The notes under the pieces: generated by a model
Databases searched by the model: none
Told to the model about the DNA's origin: nothing
The model's input: the letters and a program-made list of their open reading frames with translations, nothing else
Assembly: GCA_004194705.1 (NCBI GenBank)
Contig: SADC01001377.1
Location: forward strand, 62,001-126,000
DNA: 64,000 bases
Source: Ditylenchus dipsaci
Taxonomy: Eukaryota; Nematoda; Chromadorea; Rhabditida; Anguinidae
Reading direction: 5' to 3'
Part shown: one piece after another, positions 10,854 to 24,335 of the stretch
Position numbering within the stretch: the first letter of the stretch is position 1
Layout: the number at the start of each line of letters is the position of its first letter
Made by a program: the position numbers and the translations under genes

Positions 10854-13800
10854 GAAACCTCAGACTCTTGGTTGATGAAAGATTTGTAAATAGATACTAC
10901 AGATATTTGGAAATTTAGTCCCTTAAAATGTTGAATAAATATAGGTCTGGTGAAAGATTCTTAGCCGAATAGGTGTTTATTCTGAAAAAAAATGACGAAA
11001 ATTAACCCATTGAGTGTATATTTATAAAATAGTGTTTATCAATCGTTAACATGAAGTAATCAACAAAACTCAGTGTTTGTTGTTCAAATGATGAACTAAA
11101 AAAGCAGGGACAGCCTTTGAGCAAAAAGGACAAAGTACAACTTTCAACAACAAAGGCACTCACACTCATAAATTTCATTACTTCTCTGCGCTTTGGCATT
11201 GCTTTGAAACAAGACGATAAAAACCAATTCAAATTTTATGATGACGAAATTATAAATTGCACATTATGTTAGGTTTTTGCGAAAATTGAGTTTAGAGATT
11301 TGAGCTTTTGTTGAGTTCACCAATTTTCACCTTTTATTTTTGACATTAATGGCTTCAAAATGAAAACTGCAAAGATTTGTATTTTCAAATTGTTCATATA
11401 TAACCTACAGTTTTTTCTTCAGAAAAAGATGAAGTTATGGGGGTTTTAATAACAGGTTTTAACGGCGGGTTTTAATGGCAAAACTGTGGACATTTTCAGG
11501 AACTACTGGAAAAAATTGAAGAGAATTAATTTCAGGGTAAAATATGTCGGAACCAGCTGCGAGTCGAACATGAGGGCGTGATTGTACTGGATTGTATCCT
11601 TTCTACCAGTAGGTCTACAATGATGCCCTAAAACCAGGGCTGCCATATGTCCTTTTTAAAAAGATTTGTTCTTTTTTTGGGACCCAAATCTTTTTTTATT
11701 TTCGAAGTTTTAGTCAAAATCTTTTTTCGCTTCAAAATGGCAATAAGCACTAGATAAAATAGCCTTTTTTTCCTTCAAATTCCTGTTTTTTGACCAAATG
11801 TCATTTTTTTTAAATTTGGAGATGGCAGCCCTGCCATTTTAGGCTAAAATTCGTTTTAGTTGCAGTAAAATGTGCTTAATAAACCATTGGATTAATTTTC
11901 TCTGTGTGAAAATGTTTAGATCATTAGCAACTAAAATGGCTAACAAAAAAAATCAGCTTTTCAATAAAACACGTTTTACTATAAAAACTGCAACAACATC
12001 GAACAGTTTTGGTACCAATAGATTAACTAACATCTCAGCTTTCAATAAAAGAATATCTCTACGGAGTATGTTATGGCTATGGCTATTATGGTCAAAACTT
12101 TTTCACCCAAAAATTGCGCCACCCTTTATAAGCGTCCACCAGTATACGCGCAGGGAATTTACGCATCTTTGAGACTACGACCCAGACTACGAACATTACG
12201 ACACGTTTGTCACACCAGTCACAGTTATTCTGAGTGCGAACTTGTAGTTTAACTGTGAATGCGAGTTTTATTTTAAGTGGCAAAATCCACGTTTTTCAAT
12301 CAAATTGCATCTTGATCATTTCAATAATCAGATTTAAATAAACTAACATCAGAATGCATAATAAAGTAAAAGATAGGTGTAAAAAGAATTTAACAGGAGG
12401 TTGGACCTGCAAACCACGACAAAATTTGTAGTTTTTTTTAAAGCGATGAATTTTCTTTTGCAGAGAAGCTTTCTCGTGCCAGAAAAACAAACATAGTGAA
12501 CAAGGAATAAGAGTACACATGGTATTGACTGCAAGACACTCTAATATTACCACTAGTAAAGAAAGCACAGCTCTCTGATGTTTTAGGCCTCTGACTACTC
12601 GCCCAATGGGTTAGGAGGAGCTGTTTTAAAGAAGAAAAAAGAAGAAGCTAATGAATTCCCCACGTGTTCTCATTTTCCGCCCATTTTGCTGCTCGACTTT
12701 GACCCGCCGAGGGTCTTTGCATGCACGTAACGGAAATTGTTTGTTGTTCGTCAATAAAAAAAGAAGAGGTATGTTAGAATAGCACACTCCTAGTCCTTTC
12801 TTTCTTTTCTCCAAACGCTCTCGTTCAGTACTTTTTCTGCTATTTTTTTCACTGAACAAAGTACAATAAGAGAACATTTGCTCAATCAAATCATGGTGTT
12901 TTCCTATTTGTAAATAGAGCATTTGGTATGACACAATGGTAGCCACCGATAAATGATCAAAGTGTCTTCTCTCTTTTTATAGTACAAAGAAGAGACTGAA
13001 AATTTGTGAAAATTGAAAAAGACTCCAAAATTTAGGGTAGAAAGGTGCTGGATAGAGGGATATAGCGAGGAGAGAACCTTTCATTGGAGGTGGAGACCAC
13101 AATTAGCTCGGACATCTCCAGACCATGTAGGCCTTTACCACTCATTGGTAGTTTTACATTATTGAGTTGAGAGTTGGCTACCAGCTAGGTGATCAGAATG
13201 TCTTCTCTCTCTCTCTCGCTGTGTCTTTTTCCAGCACAAGCAAAGAAAGACCGAAAAATGGGTGAAACAGAGATAAGAGGAGACAGCCTTCATCACACGA
13301 GGTTCGGCTGCTGCTTGGAAGTTCCATAGGTTGGGGAAGCAGGCACACGTCACAAAGTATAAAGTCACACTCTTGCTCTTTTTTCTTCTTTTTCACAGCC
13401 TCTTTATTCTGGCTGATTATTCAAGGTAGACTTTTGATGGAAAAACACGAGCGCATAAAAGAATTAGGAAGCGATTACATGACGATAACAAGAGAACAGC
13501 CGCTTGTAGCACTTATCTTGAGCAGCCTTTATTTTATGGTTGAAGGCGAGAAGTTGAAAGTTCAGGCCTAACACTTTGCATGTGGGATGCTCTTGTAAAC
13601 ACAACTGTTTTTGATTGACACGCAAGGCCTGGTGCGCCCAACATGCACGTTGGATAGAATAGTATGTGCTGAACATGATGGTGCGGGTCCTTTTCGCTTC
13701 AATGACGGGCTAAGTAGGCGAAAAGGGGTTCAGAAGATAAAAAATTGTGCATGGTCAGAATCCAGGTAAATAACTACGTGTGTTCAAGTGATGTTCGCGG

Positions 13801-13945
13801 TTGCCATCGAAGCGGTTGCCATGATTGTCCTACTACACATAGGCTCATAATATCCCAAAACGATCGCCAGAAAACAAGCTTTTAAATGTTAATAAGCAAA
13901 AGTTGCTTTGATCTGTATAGCTAAGATAACTCACTACTTATTTGT
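10854..13945. other. CPT1 upstream region, no gene supported
   Basis: About 3.1 kb upstream of the CPT1 start. It contains AT-rich DNA and two similar blocks at 12945-13010 and 13185-13260 (TGATCA, then TGTCTTCTCTCT, then AAAGA and GAC motifs), suggesting a short direct duplication. A (CT)n run lies at 13200-13222. Frames of 60-106 codons exist but look like simple-sequence translations. A CPT1 promoter or 5' UTR may be here but I cannot identify it. Confidence 0.4.
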
Positions 13946-15525
13946 TTGGGCAGGGATTTTTAAAATTTTCTATCTGACCTTCTACAAGCCGTAACTTTGT
14001 GTAGAGACGATATGTAGCTGAATGCTGAAAAGAAAAATAAAGATCAGAATCTGATCTTTACTTTGGCTCTAAAAAAAGGAAAGTCTATTGCAAAATTGTG
14101 ACAAAATGTACAAAATTAATTTATAAGTTGCGACACGAATTTTCCATAACTTTTTATCTGCTAATAAAACTCTCCATTCGTGTTCAGCATGGTCGATTTG
14201 TTTATAAAAATACTCTTGGAAATCAAAAGGTGGTGTCAAATTTTGAATTCGCTAAAGACAATAAATATTTAATTTTCGACATTTCAACATTTATTGTCTT
14301 GTCTCTAAAAACAGGATTTTGGTCTCAAAAAACTGTTTTCAGCACTCAATTTTGGGTTGAATAGCATGGTTTATTCGTTCTTAAGAAATAATAACAAATT
14401 TTGCACGAATTGACCGCAAAATATGTATAATAATTCATATTTCTAGTGAAAAATATTCGGAGAAGGCATGTGGAGCAAAACAATATTTGCAGCAAAAAAG
14501 TATTTCTGAAGCAAAAGAAGTCTTTTTTGCAGCAGACAAAATTAGCAGAAAAAAAGTCTTTTGGGAGCAAAAAAAGTCCTTTTGCAGCAAAAAAGTCTTT
14601 TTTGCAGCCAAAAAGGGCAGGAGTACACTTTACTTTACTTTGGGCAAAGCTTTTTCTTGCTGCAAAAGACTTTTTTGCTCCCAAAGGGCTTTTTGGGGCT
14701 AAAGTACACTATTTGGAGTAGCCCAAAAGTGCGTTTTTTAAGGTCTAAGTATTTTTTAGGCTGTTTAAACGATAGAAACTGCCAAAAAAGTGTGGAAGGA
14801 CATTTTTCGACTGCCTTGGTCCCCCTGTGGTTTTTGGTCTATTTTCGCCTTGGTCCACCTATGGTTTTGGTCATTTTTTGTATTTACCCTGTTTGGTTAC
14901 TGGAGCTTTGCAAAATAAGCTTCTTTATGCATTTTTAATCATGAGTCTTGCTCGGAATTTTGTCAAGTCAAGTCTGTGCCTTTTCGAGGGGCAGGAGGCT
15001 TGGGGGCTTGGAGTTGAGATGCGCACACCCACATACCTTAGACACAAATCACTCGAAAGTGACTCTGGATGCATGAAAAAAACATGCATACCAGAGTTTC
15101 TTTCTGCGGTGGGTCCCAGTTAACAAAATGCTCAAAATTTTATCTTTTTAGTTTCAATAGTGATGATAAAGTCAAAAAATGACCAAAAACCATAGGGTGG
15201 ACCAAGGCGAAAATAGACCAAAAACACAGGGGACCAAGGCAGTCGAAAAATGTCCTTCCCAGACTTTTTTTGCCGTTTCTATCATTTAAACGGCCTAAAA
15301 AATACTTAGACCTTAAAAATGCACTTTTGGGCTACTCCAAATAGTGTACTTTAGCCCCAAGGTCCTTTGGGAGCAAAAAAGTCTTTTTGCAGCAAGAAAA
15401 AGCTTTGCCCAAAGTAAAGGTCAGATTCTGATCTTTATTTTTCTTTTGAGCATTCAGCTACCTATTGTCTCTACACAAAGTTATGGCTTGTAGAAGGTCA
15501 GGATAGAATATTTTGAAAATCCTTG
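13946..15525. mobile_element. Nested 1.6 kb foldback
   Basis: The outer arms hold CTACAAGCCGTAACTTTGTG near 13985 and its inverse near 15485, with AGATCAGAATCTGATCTTTA at both sides. The inner arms 14640-14890 and 15150-15420 include GACCAAAACCATAG and CGACTGCCTTGG blocks. The left side carries an extra insert at about 14060-14640 that contains the GCAGCAAAAAAGTC repeat. The centre (about 14950-15120) holds the CTTTCGAGTG/GCGCACACCCACATACC block shared with other foldbacks. Confidence 0.75.
14335..14690 (+). repeat. GCAGCAAAAAAGTCTTTT repeat family, copy 1
   Basis: A conserved head (TAGCATGGTTTATTCGTTC, then ACCGCAAAATATGTATAATA) leads into iterated TTTGCAGCAAAAAAGTC units. The same head and array occur inverted at 21955-22320 and directly at 23210-23490. 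The array encodes Lys/Phe/Ala-rich frames on both strands that should not be read as proteins. Confidence 0.75.
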
Positions 15526-15995
15526 CGGTTAGAGTCGAATAAATTTTTTTATGAACGAATTTTTACTCGACGCCAACTTCAACCATAACTCTTCTCATAA
15601 CGCGTTTTATTAAGATAGGATATAGAGTTGGCATTGGATTTTTTTTTAAAGGATAAGAGTCACATTAAAATTCTGCCACAAAATTTTTTTATTTCAACGC
15701 CAATAATGTCGCTAACACCAAAGTCTGTACAAAGAGCCATAAGCTAGAATGACAGTATTTTAAACTCGAACATTTTCGGCCAGACAAGTCCGGATTGACA
15801 TTTGCTGTCGCGACTTTAGCGCGTGCGACATTTGCGGACATTTTTAAGGTAAAAAAGCCTTTTATCTGAAATTTTGAGTGCCGAAAGCAGGTCCGTAATA
15901 GTCGGTCCACACATGTCACGTCTGCTAACGACCATCCGCATTGTCGATATGCACTTGACGGGTCGCAAATGTCGCGTTCGCTAAAGGGGGGGAGG
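15526..15995. other. Intergenic, no gene seen
   Basis: AT-rich sequence with several GCGACATTTGCGG-like words around 15800-15980 (for example TGTCGCGACTTTAGCG). No gene or clear repeat border is supported. Confidence 0.35.
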
Positions 15996-16365
15996 TGGTG
16001 GTGGTAAAGCATTTAGATTTGAAAAAGTGGCTTCCATGGCGCAGTGCGTAAGCGCTCGAGTTTTTTTGGCCAAAATGGTGTTGTTTTGGTCTTGCAGGCT
16101 CAATCCACGTGGGGGCACAATGTTATTTTTTGGCTTGTTTGATCATTTATATGGGTAATTTGGGTCGCTGATTTCGAATCTCGCGTCAAAAAAGTCTAAT
16201 TACCTCTAAACTGGCCGGACAAGCCAAAAAAAATAGTGTGACACAACGTGGGATTGAACCTGCAACACCAAACAACACCATTTTAGGCAAAAAAACGCGA
16301 GCGTTTACGCACTGCGCTATGGAAGCCAATTTTTCAAACCTAAATGGCTTTACCCCCCCCCCTTT
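15996..16365. repeat. Inverted pair of tRNA-like modules
   Basis: The left module reads CTTCCATGGCGCAGTGCG, TAAGCGCTCGAG, then GGCTCAATCCACG, resembling pol III A and B boxes. The right module is its inverse with GGGATTGAACCTGC and TACGCACTGCGCTATGGAAG. The modules are convergent with a spacer of about 110 bases. A full tRNA cloverleaf is not supported. This is more likely a tRNA-derived repeat than a functional tRNA. Confidence 0.6.
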
Positions 16366-16374
16366 AAGGCGGTA

Positions 16375-16603
16375 CCGTATTTTCTCTAATAAGCGCGTAT
16401 GCATTTTTTCAACCCTCGAAAAAATCGCAAAGTTTTGAGTTCGATCTCGAGATTTTCGGGTGCTCAACCAAAATCTAAAAAGTGGAATCGGTAGAACTCG
16501 TGGGAGTTAAGTAAATCCAATAAACAGCTTTGCAAAATATTTTTTCTGTGTTTAGATATATGTCTTCAAAGTAGAGGGTGTGCGCTTATTAGAGGAAATA
16601 CGG
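16375..16603. mobile_element. MITE with CCGTATTTCCTCTAATAAG-type ends, copy 1
   Basis: It starts TACCGTATTTTCTCTAATAA and ends TTATTAGAGGAAATACGGTA with TA at both borders. It is about 230 bases and non-coding. Other copies lie at 22653-22903, 22988-23144, 44590-44832 and 47478-47881. Confidence 0.8.
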
Positions 16604-17023
16604 TAGGTTCATTTAGAGAAAAGGCGGATGATTTTCTTTTTAGCTCTTGTACATTAGGTTTTTCTAGTTCTAGTCAGACAGGTTCCCCTGCGTTTTTCAA
16701 CAGCAATCAGATTCTCGAAAGCTTCTCGAAGTTTGCAGCGTTTTCTGCAGGGGTTCTTTACGTGTAAACTTTTTTTTTGACAAATTTCAAATTCCGTATT
16801 CCCTGTAATAAAGCCTCCGGCTGATTTATTTTTCGAGATTTGTCAGAATGTTGGCGAAAAAAAGAAGTGTAAATACTTTATTTGTGAACTATTTGATTTT
16901 TGATATTTTCAGAACTAAAATAAAGAAATTTTTAAAATTGATGAAAAATACGCAAAAAGAGGTTTAATCTGTGAAAATTTTGGCGACAATTCGGAATCGG
17001 AACCAAATTTTGTATCTAAATTT

Positions 17024-17216
17024 TTGAAAGTTCGTTATATCGAGCGTCTTTTCTATGAGTCGCGACCGCTCAAAATGTTCGTTATATCGAGCGTTCGTTA
17101 TATAGAGCGTCTGTTTGACTAGACTTAAAACAAATCCAACCAAACCGAAAAAAGTAGTTCGTTTTATCGAGAGTTCGTTATACCTGGGGTTCGTTATTTC
17201 GAGCGTCGACTGTACA
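17024..17216. mobile_element. Degenerate MITE with GTTCGTTATATCGAGCGTC
   Basis: Several copies of GTTCGTTATATCGAGCGT are followed by GAGCGTCGACTGTACAG at the right end. It is related to the TA-flanked element at 3974-4129. Only one well-formed end is visible. Confidence 0.5.
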
Positions 17217-17504
17217 GCAAAGTGTTTTTAAAAATGAAAATTCCAGAATAATAATTTACATAATGAGAATTTAGTAAAAATTTAACTGAGTTATCATTCT
17301 TAAAAACATTGGTACAGGCGAAACCATATAGAGCCAGTACAGTATAGAGTATTCCTCAAGGTGTATCGGGAAAACATTGTCGCAAAAAATCTCATTTCGG
17401 AAAAAATTGCATATTCCGCATAAAAAATAACACAAAATAAATTAAGAGTTGCTTTTATTAGTGAAACTAGCAATGAGTGTGCAGAATAATATCTTAGAGA
17501 AGAT

Positions 17505-20223
<2,719 letters not shown>

Positions 20224-20559
20224 GATTGCAAAATTCAATTATTCAAGAATTGACGGATAGATATGACAAAAAGCTTGCAGGTGATAAGCTTAATACTATG
20301 TAATTACGCAACGGTCCAGTGGTTATCGATGCTACGCTGATAAAAAAACACCAACATCAATGTCCCGAAGAGATTATTTTTGGCAGAAATTCGAGTCGAA
20401 TTTTTATAAATTTAAGAGTAGTGTTTCAAAAAGATTTTACATGCTATTTTACCGGTGTGTGAGGAATAAAAGGCTGTGACTGTAATTCACCCTCAAATAA
20501 TTTAATTTAACTCCTTTTTATTATCAATTTCAGCTTCTCTATCCATTATTCAACTACCC

Positions 20560-20800
20560 TTACACGGGAAAAGCACGACCTGACCGTGGCTTATCAAAGG
20601 ACGTTATATACCAAAATATAGCAATATTAAAGCTGGATACGAAGCCATTCTCGAAATCGGCTACGGTTTCAATCGCGTCAGGATATTGACTTTTAAAAAT
20701 TAAAAATTTATGATCAAGGATATATTGCAGATCAGTATCCTCGTTACAAAAGTAGGTGTGGCGCAGTGATATAGGGCAGGGATGAGATTTTTGCCCTTTT
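20560..20800 (+). repeat. tRNA-A-box-tailed repeat, copy A
   Basis: It begins ACACGGGAAAAGCACGACC, continues GTTATATACCAAAATATAGC and ATTCTCGAAATCGGCTACG, and ends in TAGGTGTGGCGCAGTGATAT, an A-box-like word. An inverted copy occupies 30655-30895. The head is shared with 24902-24980 and 25670-25750. A short interspersed repeat family is the likely identity. Confidence 0.65.
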
Positions 20801-21469
20801 TGGGTGCAAATCGGGACTAAAAATAGTCCATAAAAAAGTCCCAAAAGGGACCATGGGACCAAGGGATTATTCCAGGGATCTAGGTGATCTAGGGACTTTG
20901 GTCCCAAAATGGACCTACCCTATTTGGGACCATTGTCCCGTTATGAAATATAATTTTTTATGGTAAAAAGGGGTATTCGAGCTTTTGGTTGCAGTTCAGA
21001 ATCCCCCCCACGGGGGGGGGGGATTCTGAACTCAAGCCGAGCTTTTTAGGGCTTTGTATGTATGTTAAAACATTTTTCTTTATTATTTTGATTTTATTGG
21101 TAATAGCTGTAAGTAGGGCTAGCAAAATATAAACATTCAGGTTACGACTTGGCTTTCTTGGAAAATTTGTTCCTTTTGTTAGGTGAAAGCCACATAGAAG
21201 GGGTCTATTGTTTCTGGCCATTTTCAGAAGCCACCCCGACGTGGTTTTTACAGCTTTTTCGGCTTTTTATCAAAATCATAAGTTTACCCTTCCAAATCAG
21301 AAAATCTGGCACTGAATTCGAGTTAAGCATGGTGGATTTGCGTATATAACTGCTGTCCAAATTCAAAACTCACTAACAAATTTTAAATTCCGCTCGAGAA
21401 ACAAATATTCAAATATTTGAATTTTCAAAGTTATTTTTACATATTTCAAATTCCTTTACATTTTAAAGG

Positions 21470-21885
21470 GTAACATTTAAGGGTGGTATTTAATTTTGGC
21501 CGTAGAATACTGAAAATTGGTCGTAGATTTTTGAATTTTGACCGTAGATTTTTTTTCACTTCTTCCTACATTTTCGTAATAATTTTTGCACACTTTTTTC
21601 AACAAATCTTCACCATTATGGAGCCCCAAATCTTATCTTCTTTATGAACTATCAAACTTTGCTAAGTGTGGTCAGAAAGTTAGATGATTAAAAGTTTAAA
21701 AAATATTTTTCATTTAAAACATCATTTCTGACCACATTTAGCAAAGCTTGATAGCTCGTACGAAAGCCAAGATTCAGGGCTACGTAATGGTATAAAACTT
21801 TCTGAAAATTGTGAAAAAAATATTGCAAATATGTAGAAATACCTGCAAAAAACATCGGGTGATATTTAATTTTGCCCCTAATTAG
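21470..21885. mobile_element. Foldback repeat
   Basis: Outer ends GGGTGGTATTTAATTTTGGC and TGATATTTAATTTTGCCCC are inverted only in part. The inner arms CAAACTTTGCTAAGTGTGGT and ACCACATTTAGCAAAGCTTG flank a centre near 21700. Non-coding. Confidence 0.6.
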
Positions 21886-21949
21886 TAATTACTGAAAGAT
21901 GACCCCTAATTGATCAAAAATGCCCCCTAATTCGAATTGCCCACTGATT

Positions 21950-22325
21950 ACTGAAAAATGGGCAAAGCTTTTCCTTGCTGCAAAAAGACTTCTTTTTGCT
22001 CCTAAAAGACTTTTTTTGCTGCTAATTTTTTTTGCTGCAAAAAGACTTTTTGCTGCATTTTTTTTTGTTCCCAAAAGACTTTTTTTTGCTGCTAATTTTG
22101 TCTGCTGCAACAAGACTTTTTTTTGCTGCTAAAATACTTTTTTTTTGCTGCTAAAATACTTTTTTCGCTGCAAATATTGTTTTGCTTCACATGCCTTCTT
22201 CGCAGCATTTTTCACTAGAACTATCAATTATTATACCTATTTTGCGGTCAATTAGTCCAAAAATTTTTATTATTTCCTAGGAACGAATAAACCATGCTAT
22301 ACAACCCAAAATTGTGTGCTGAAAA
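21950..22325 (-). repeat. GCAGCAAAAAAGTCTTTT repeat family, copy 2
   Basis: This is the inverse of the unit at 14335-14690. The array of AAAAGACTTTTTTTGCTGC is followed by TTTGCTTCACATGCCTTCTT and AACGAATAAACCATGCTAT. The body between copies 1 and 2 includes the R3HDM4-like gene, so I do not treat the pair as the ends of one element. Confidence 0.7.
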
Positions 22326-22652
22326 CAGTTCGTTGAGACCGAAATTGTGTTTTGACTAACTAGAATCTCAATACTCTGGGTTATTTATGAAAAAAACAGT
22401 ACCCACTTTAAGGTAGTGGGCACTTATGCACCTCCGGAGGAAAGGAGGGGTGGCAATTTTATAATAATTTGAGAAAAGTGTTTAAACATCTCCTAAGTAA
22501 TTGATTTACGCAAGTTTTTAAGTTTTTATTTAAGTTTTGCCCCTGAAGTGCATAACTACAAGGTAGTCGACCTTAAAATTAAGGAATCATTCAGATTGAG
22601 CATATAAATAATTATATCATGCTTAGAATAAGGCCTAGAGTACTTTAGTGTA

Positions 22653-22903
22653 CCGTATTTCCTCTAATAAGCGCCCCGGGGCGCTTATTTTTCAAACCCC
22701 CAAAAATCGGAAAATTTGAAATTCGATTTCGAGATTTTTGGGTGCTCAACCAAAATCTAAAAAGTGGAATCGGTAGAGCTCGTGGGAGTTAAGAAAACGT
22801 ATCAAACAGCTTTGCAAAATATTGCTTCTACACTGAGATCCAGACCCTCAAAGTCGATGGGGGGCGCTTATTAGAGCGGGGGCGCTTATTAGAGGAAATA
22901 CGG
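22653..22903. mobile_element. CCGTATTTCCTC MITE, copy 2
   Basis: It begins TACCGTATTTCCTCTAATAA and ends TTATTAGAGGAAATACGGTA with TA borders. The interior block GTGCTCAACCAAAATCTAAA and GTGGAATCGGTAGA is shared with copy 1 at 16470-16490, so the two copies are true relatives rather than just similar ends. Confidence 0.85.
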
Positions 22904-22987
22904 TATATGAAAAGTCGGTTTTTGTCGCGAAATTTTCAGGCAGTACTTAAGTTGTTCAGCCGGACCCCACCTGGAGATAAGGGACTA

Positions 22988-23144
22988 CCGTATTCTCTCT
23001 AATAATCCCACCTCTCTAATAAACCCACACCCCCGTTTTTTGACTAGGATTTCAGAGTTAGATTTTTTTATTTTTAATTGACAATTTCAAGATTTTAGGA
23101 GATTGAAAAATAATCCCACAGTTGGATTATTAGAGAGAATACGG
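22988..23144. mobile_element. CCGTATTCTCTCTAATAATCC MITE variant
   Basis: Ends are TACCGTATTCTCTCTAATAA and TTATTAGAGAGAATACGGTA. It is a shorter relative (about 157 bases) of the element just upstream with a different interior. Confidence 0.75.
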
Positions 23145-23209
23145 TACCTAGGTTTCGAAAGTGTGATTAATTGACCTGTGGACAAATCGACGTGTGGACG
23201 AATTAGCGG

Positions 23210-23490
23210 GTGCACGAATTGACCGTTGACCGCAAAATATGTATAATAATTGATATTTCTAGTGAAAAATGCTGCGAAAAAGGCACGTGAAGCAAAACAA
23301 TATTTGCAGCAAAAAAAGTATTTTAGCAGCGAAAAAAAGTATTTTTGCAGCAAAAAGAAGTCTTTTTGCAGCAGACAAAATTAGCAGCAAAAAGAAGTCT
23401 TTTGGGAGCAAAAAAAGTTTTTTTGCAGCAAAAAAGTCTTTTTGGCGCAAAAAAAGTCTTTTGCAGCAAAAAAAATTAGCAGCAAAAAAA
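23210..23490 (+). repeat. GCAGCAAAAAAGTCTTTT repeat family, copy 3
   Basis: The head ACCGCAAAATATGTATAATA and GAAAAATGCTGCGAAAAAGG is followed by about ten TTTGCAGCAAAAAAGTC units. It abuts the GTCACAGATTCACTTTTT foldback. Confidence 0.75.
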
Positions 23491-23499
23491 GGGGCAAAA

Positions 23500-24150
23500 C
23501 TTTTTTTGTCACAGATTCACTTCTTTTTGTCACAGATTCACTTTTTTGTCACAGATTTGATTTGTCACAGATTCACTTTTTTTGTCACAGATTCACTTTT
23601 TTCTGTCACAGATTTCCTCTTTTCTGTCACAGATTTAGCTCAAACCACAGGGGGACCAAGCACTTACAAAATTGGTCAAAAAAATTTTCTCTCATAACAG
23701 CCTGAAAGTTTTTCTATAACGTTTTTATCATGTTTTAAGCATTTTCGCCAAAAATTATTTTTTCCGCAAAAATTTTTGCCTTGGGGGACCAAGGTAGTCC
23801 AAAGTTTTCAGGAGCCTGAAATGGGACCTTGGTCCCCCAAGGCAAAAATTTTTGCGGAAAAAATAATTTTTGGCGAAAAGGCTTAAAACATGATAGAAAC
23901 GTTATAGAAAAACTTTCAGGCTGTTATGAGAGAAATTTTTTTGACCAATTTTGTAAGTGCTTGGTCCCCCTGTGGTTTGAGCTAAATCTGTGACAGAAAA
24001 GAGGAAATCTGTGACAGAAAAAAGTGAATCTGTGACAAAAAAAAGTGAATCTGTGACAGAAAAAAGTGAATCTGTGACAAATCAAATCTGTGACAAAAAA
24101 AAGTGAATCTGTGACAAAAAGAAGTGAATCTGTGACAAAAAAAAGTATTG
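23500..24150. mobile_element. Foldback with TGTCACAGATTCACTTTTT arrays
   Basis: Seven or more units of TTTTGTCACAGATTCACTT at 23505-23635 are mirrored by AAGTGAATCTGTGACAAAA units at 23985-24140. The inner arms contain CCACAGGGGGACCAAGCAC, TTTCTATAACG and GCCTTGGGGGACCAAGG. The centre is near 23825. The same array is found at 30375-30555. Non-coding. Confidence 0.85.
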
Positions 24151-24189
24151 CCCCAAAAAAGTCTTTTGTGTCTTTTGAGCGTTTAAACC

Positions 24190-24335
24190 GTTTAAAGGGG
24201 TAAAACAGCGATTGGGTACACATTGTGGTTGGGTACAGCGGTTGGGTACAATTGTGATTGGGTACAGCGGTTGGGTACAATTGCGGTTGGGTACAGCGAT
24301 TGGGTACAGCGATTGGGTACAGTTTAAAAATTAGT
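24190..24335 (+). repeat. GCGGTTGGGTACA minisatellite
   Basis: Eight or so units of the type GCGGTTGGGTACA, some extended with ATTGTG, occur in tandem. The inverse (TGTACCCAACCGC) appears at 25845-25910, forming the outer part of the next foldback. Confidence 0.8.

Noticed and set aside
14098..14364. 88-codon plus-strand frame as a gene
   Set aside because: It lies within the foldback/repeat insert at 13946-15525, and its end overlaps the head of the GCAGCAAAAAAGTC repeat shared with 22240-22320.
14346..14938. Overlapping frames of 70-125 codons on both strands
   Set aside because: The same simple repeat is open in several frames; there is no exon structure and no similarity to a protein family.
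23269..23705. Lys/Phe/Ser/His-rich frames of up to 142 codons
   Set aside because: They are translations of the GCAGCAAAAAAGTC and TGTCACAGATTCAC arrays, mirrored on the other strand at 23924-24280.
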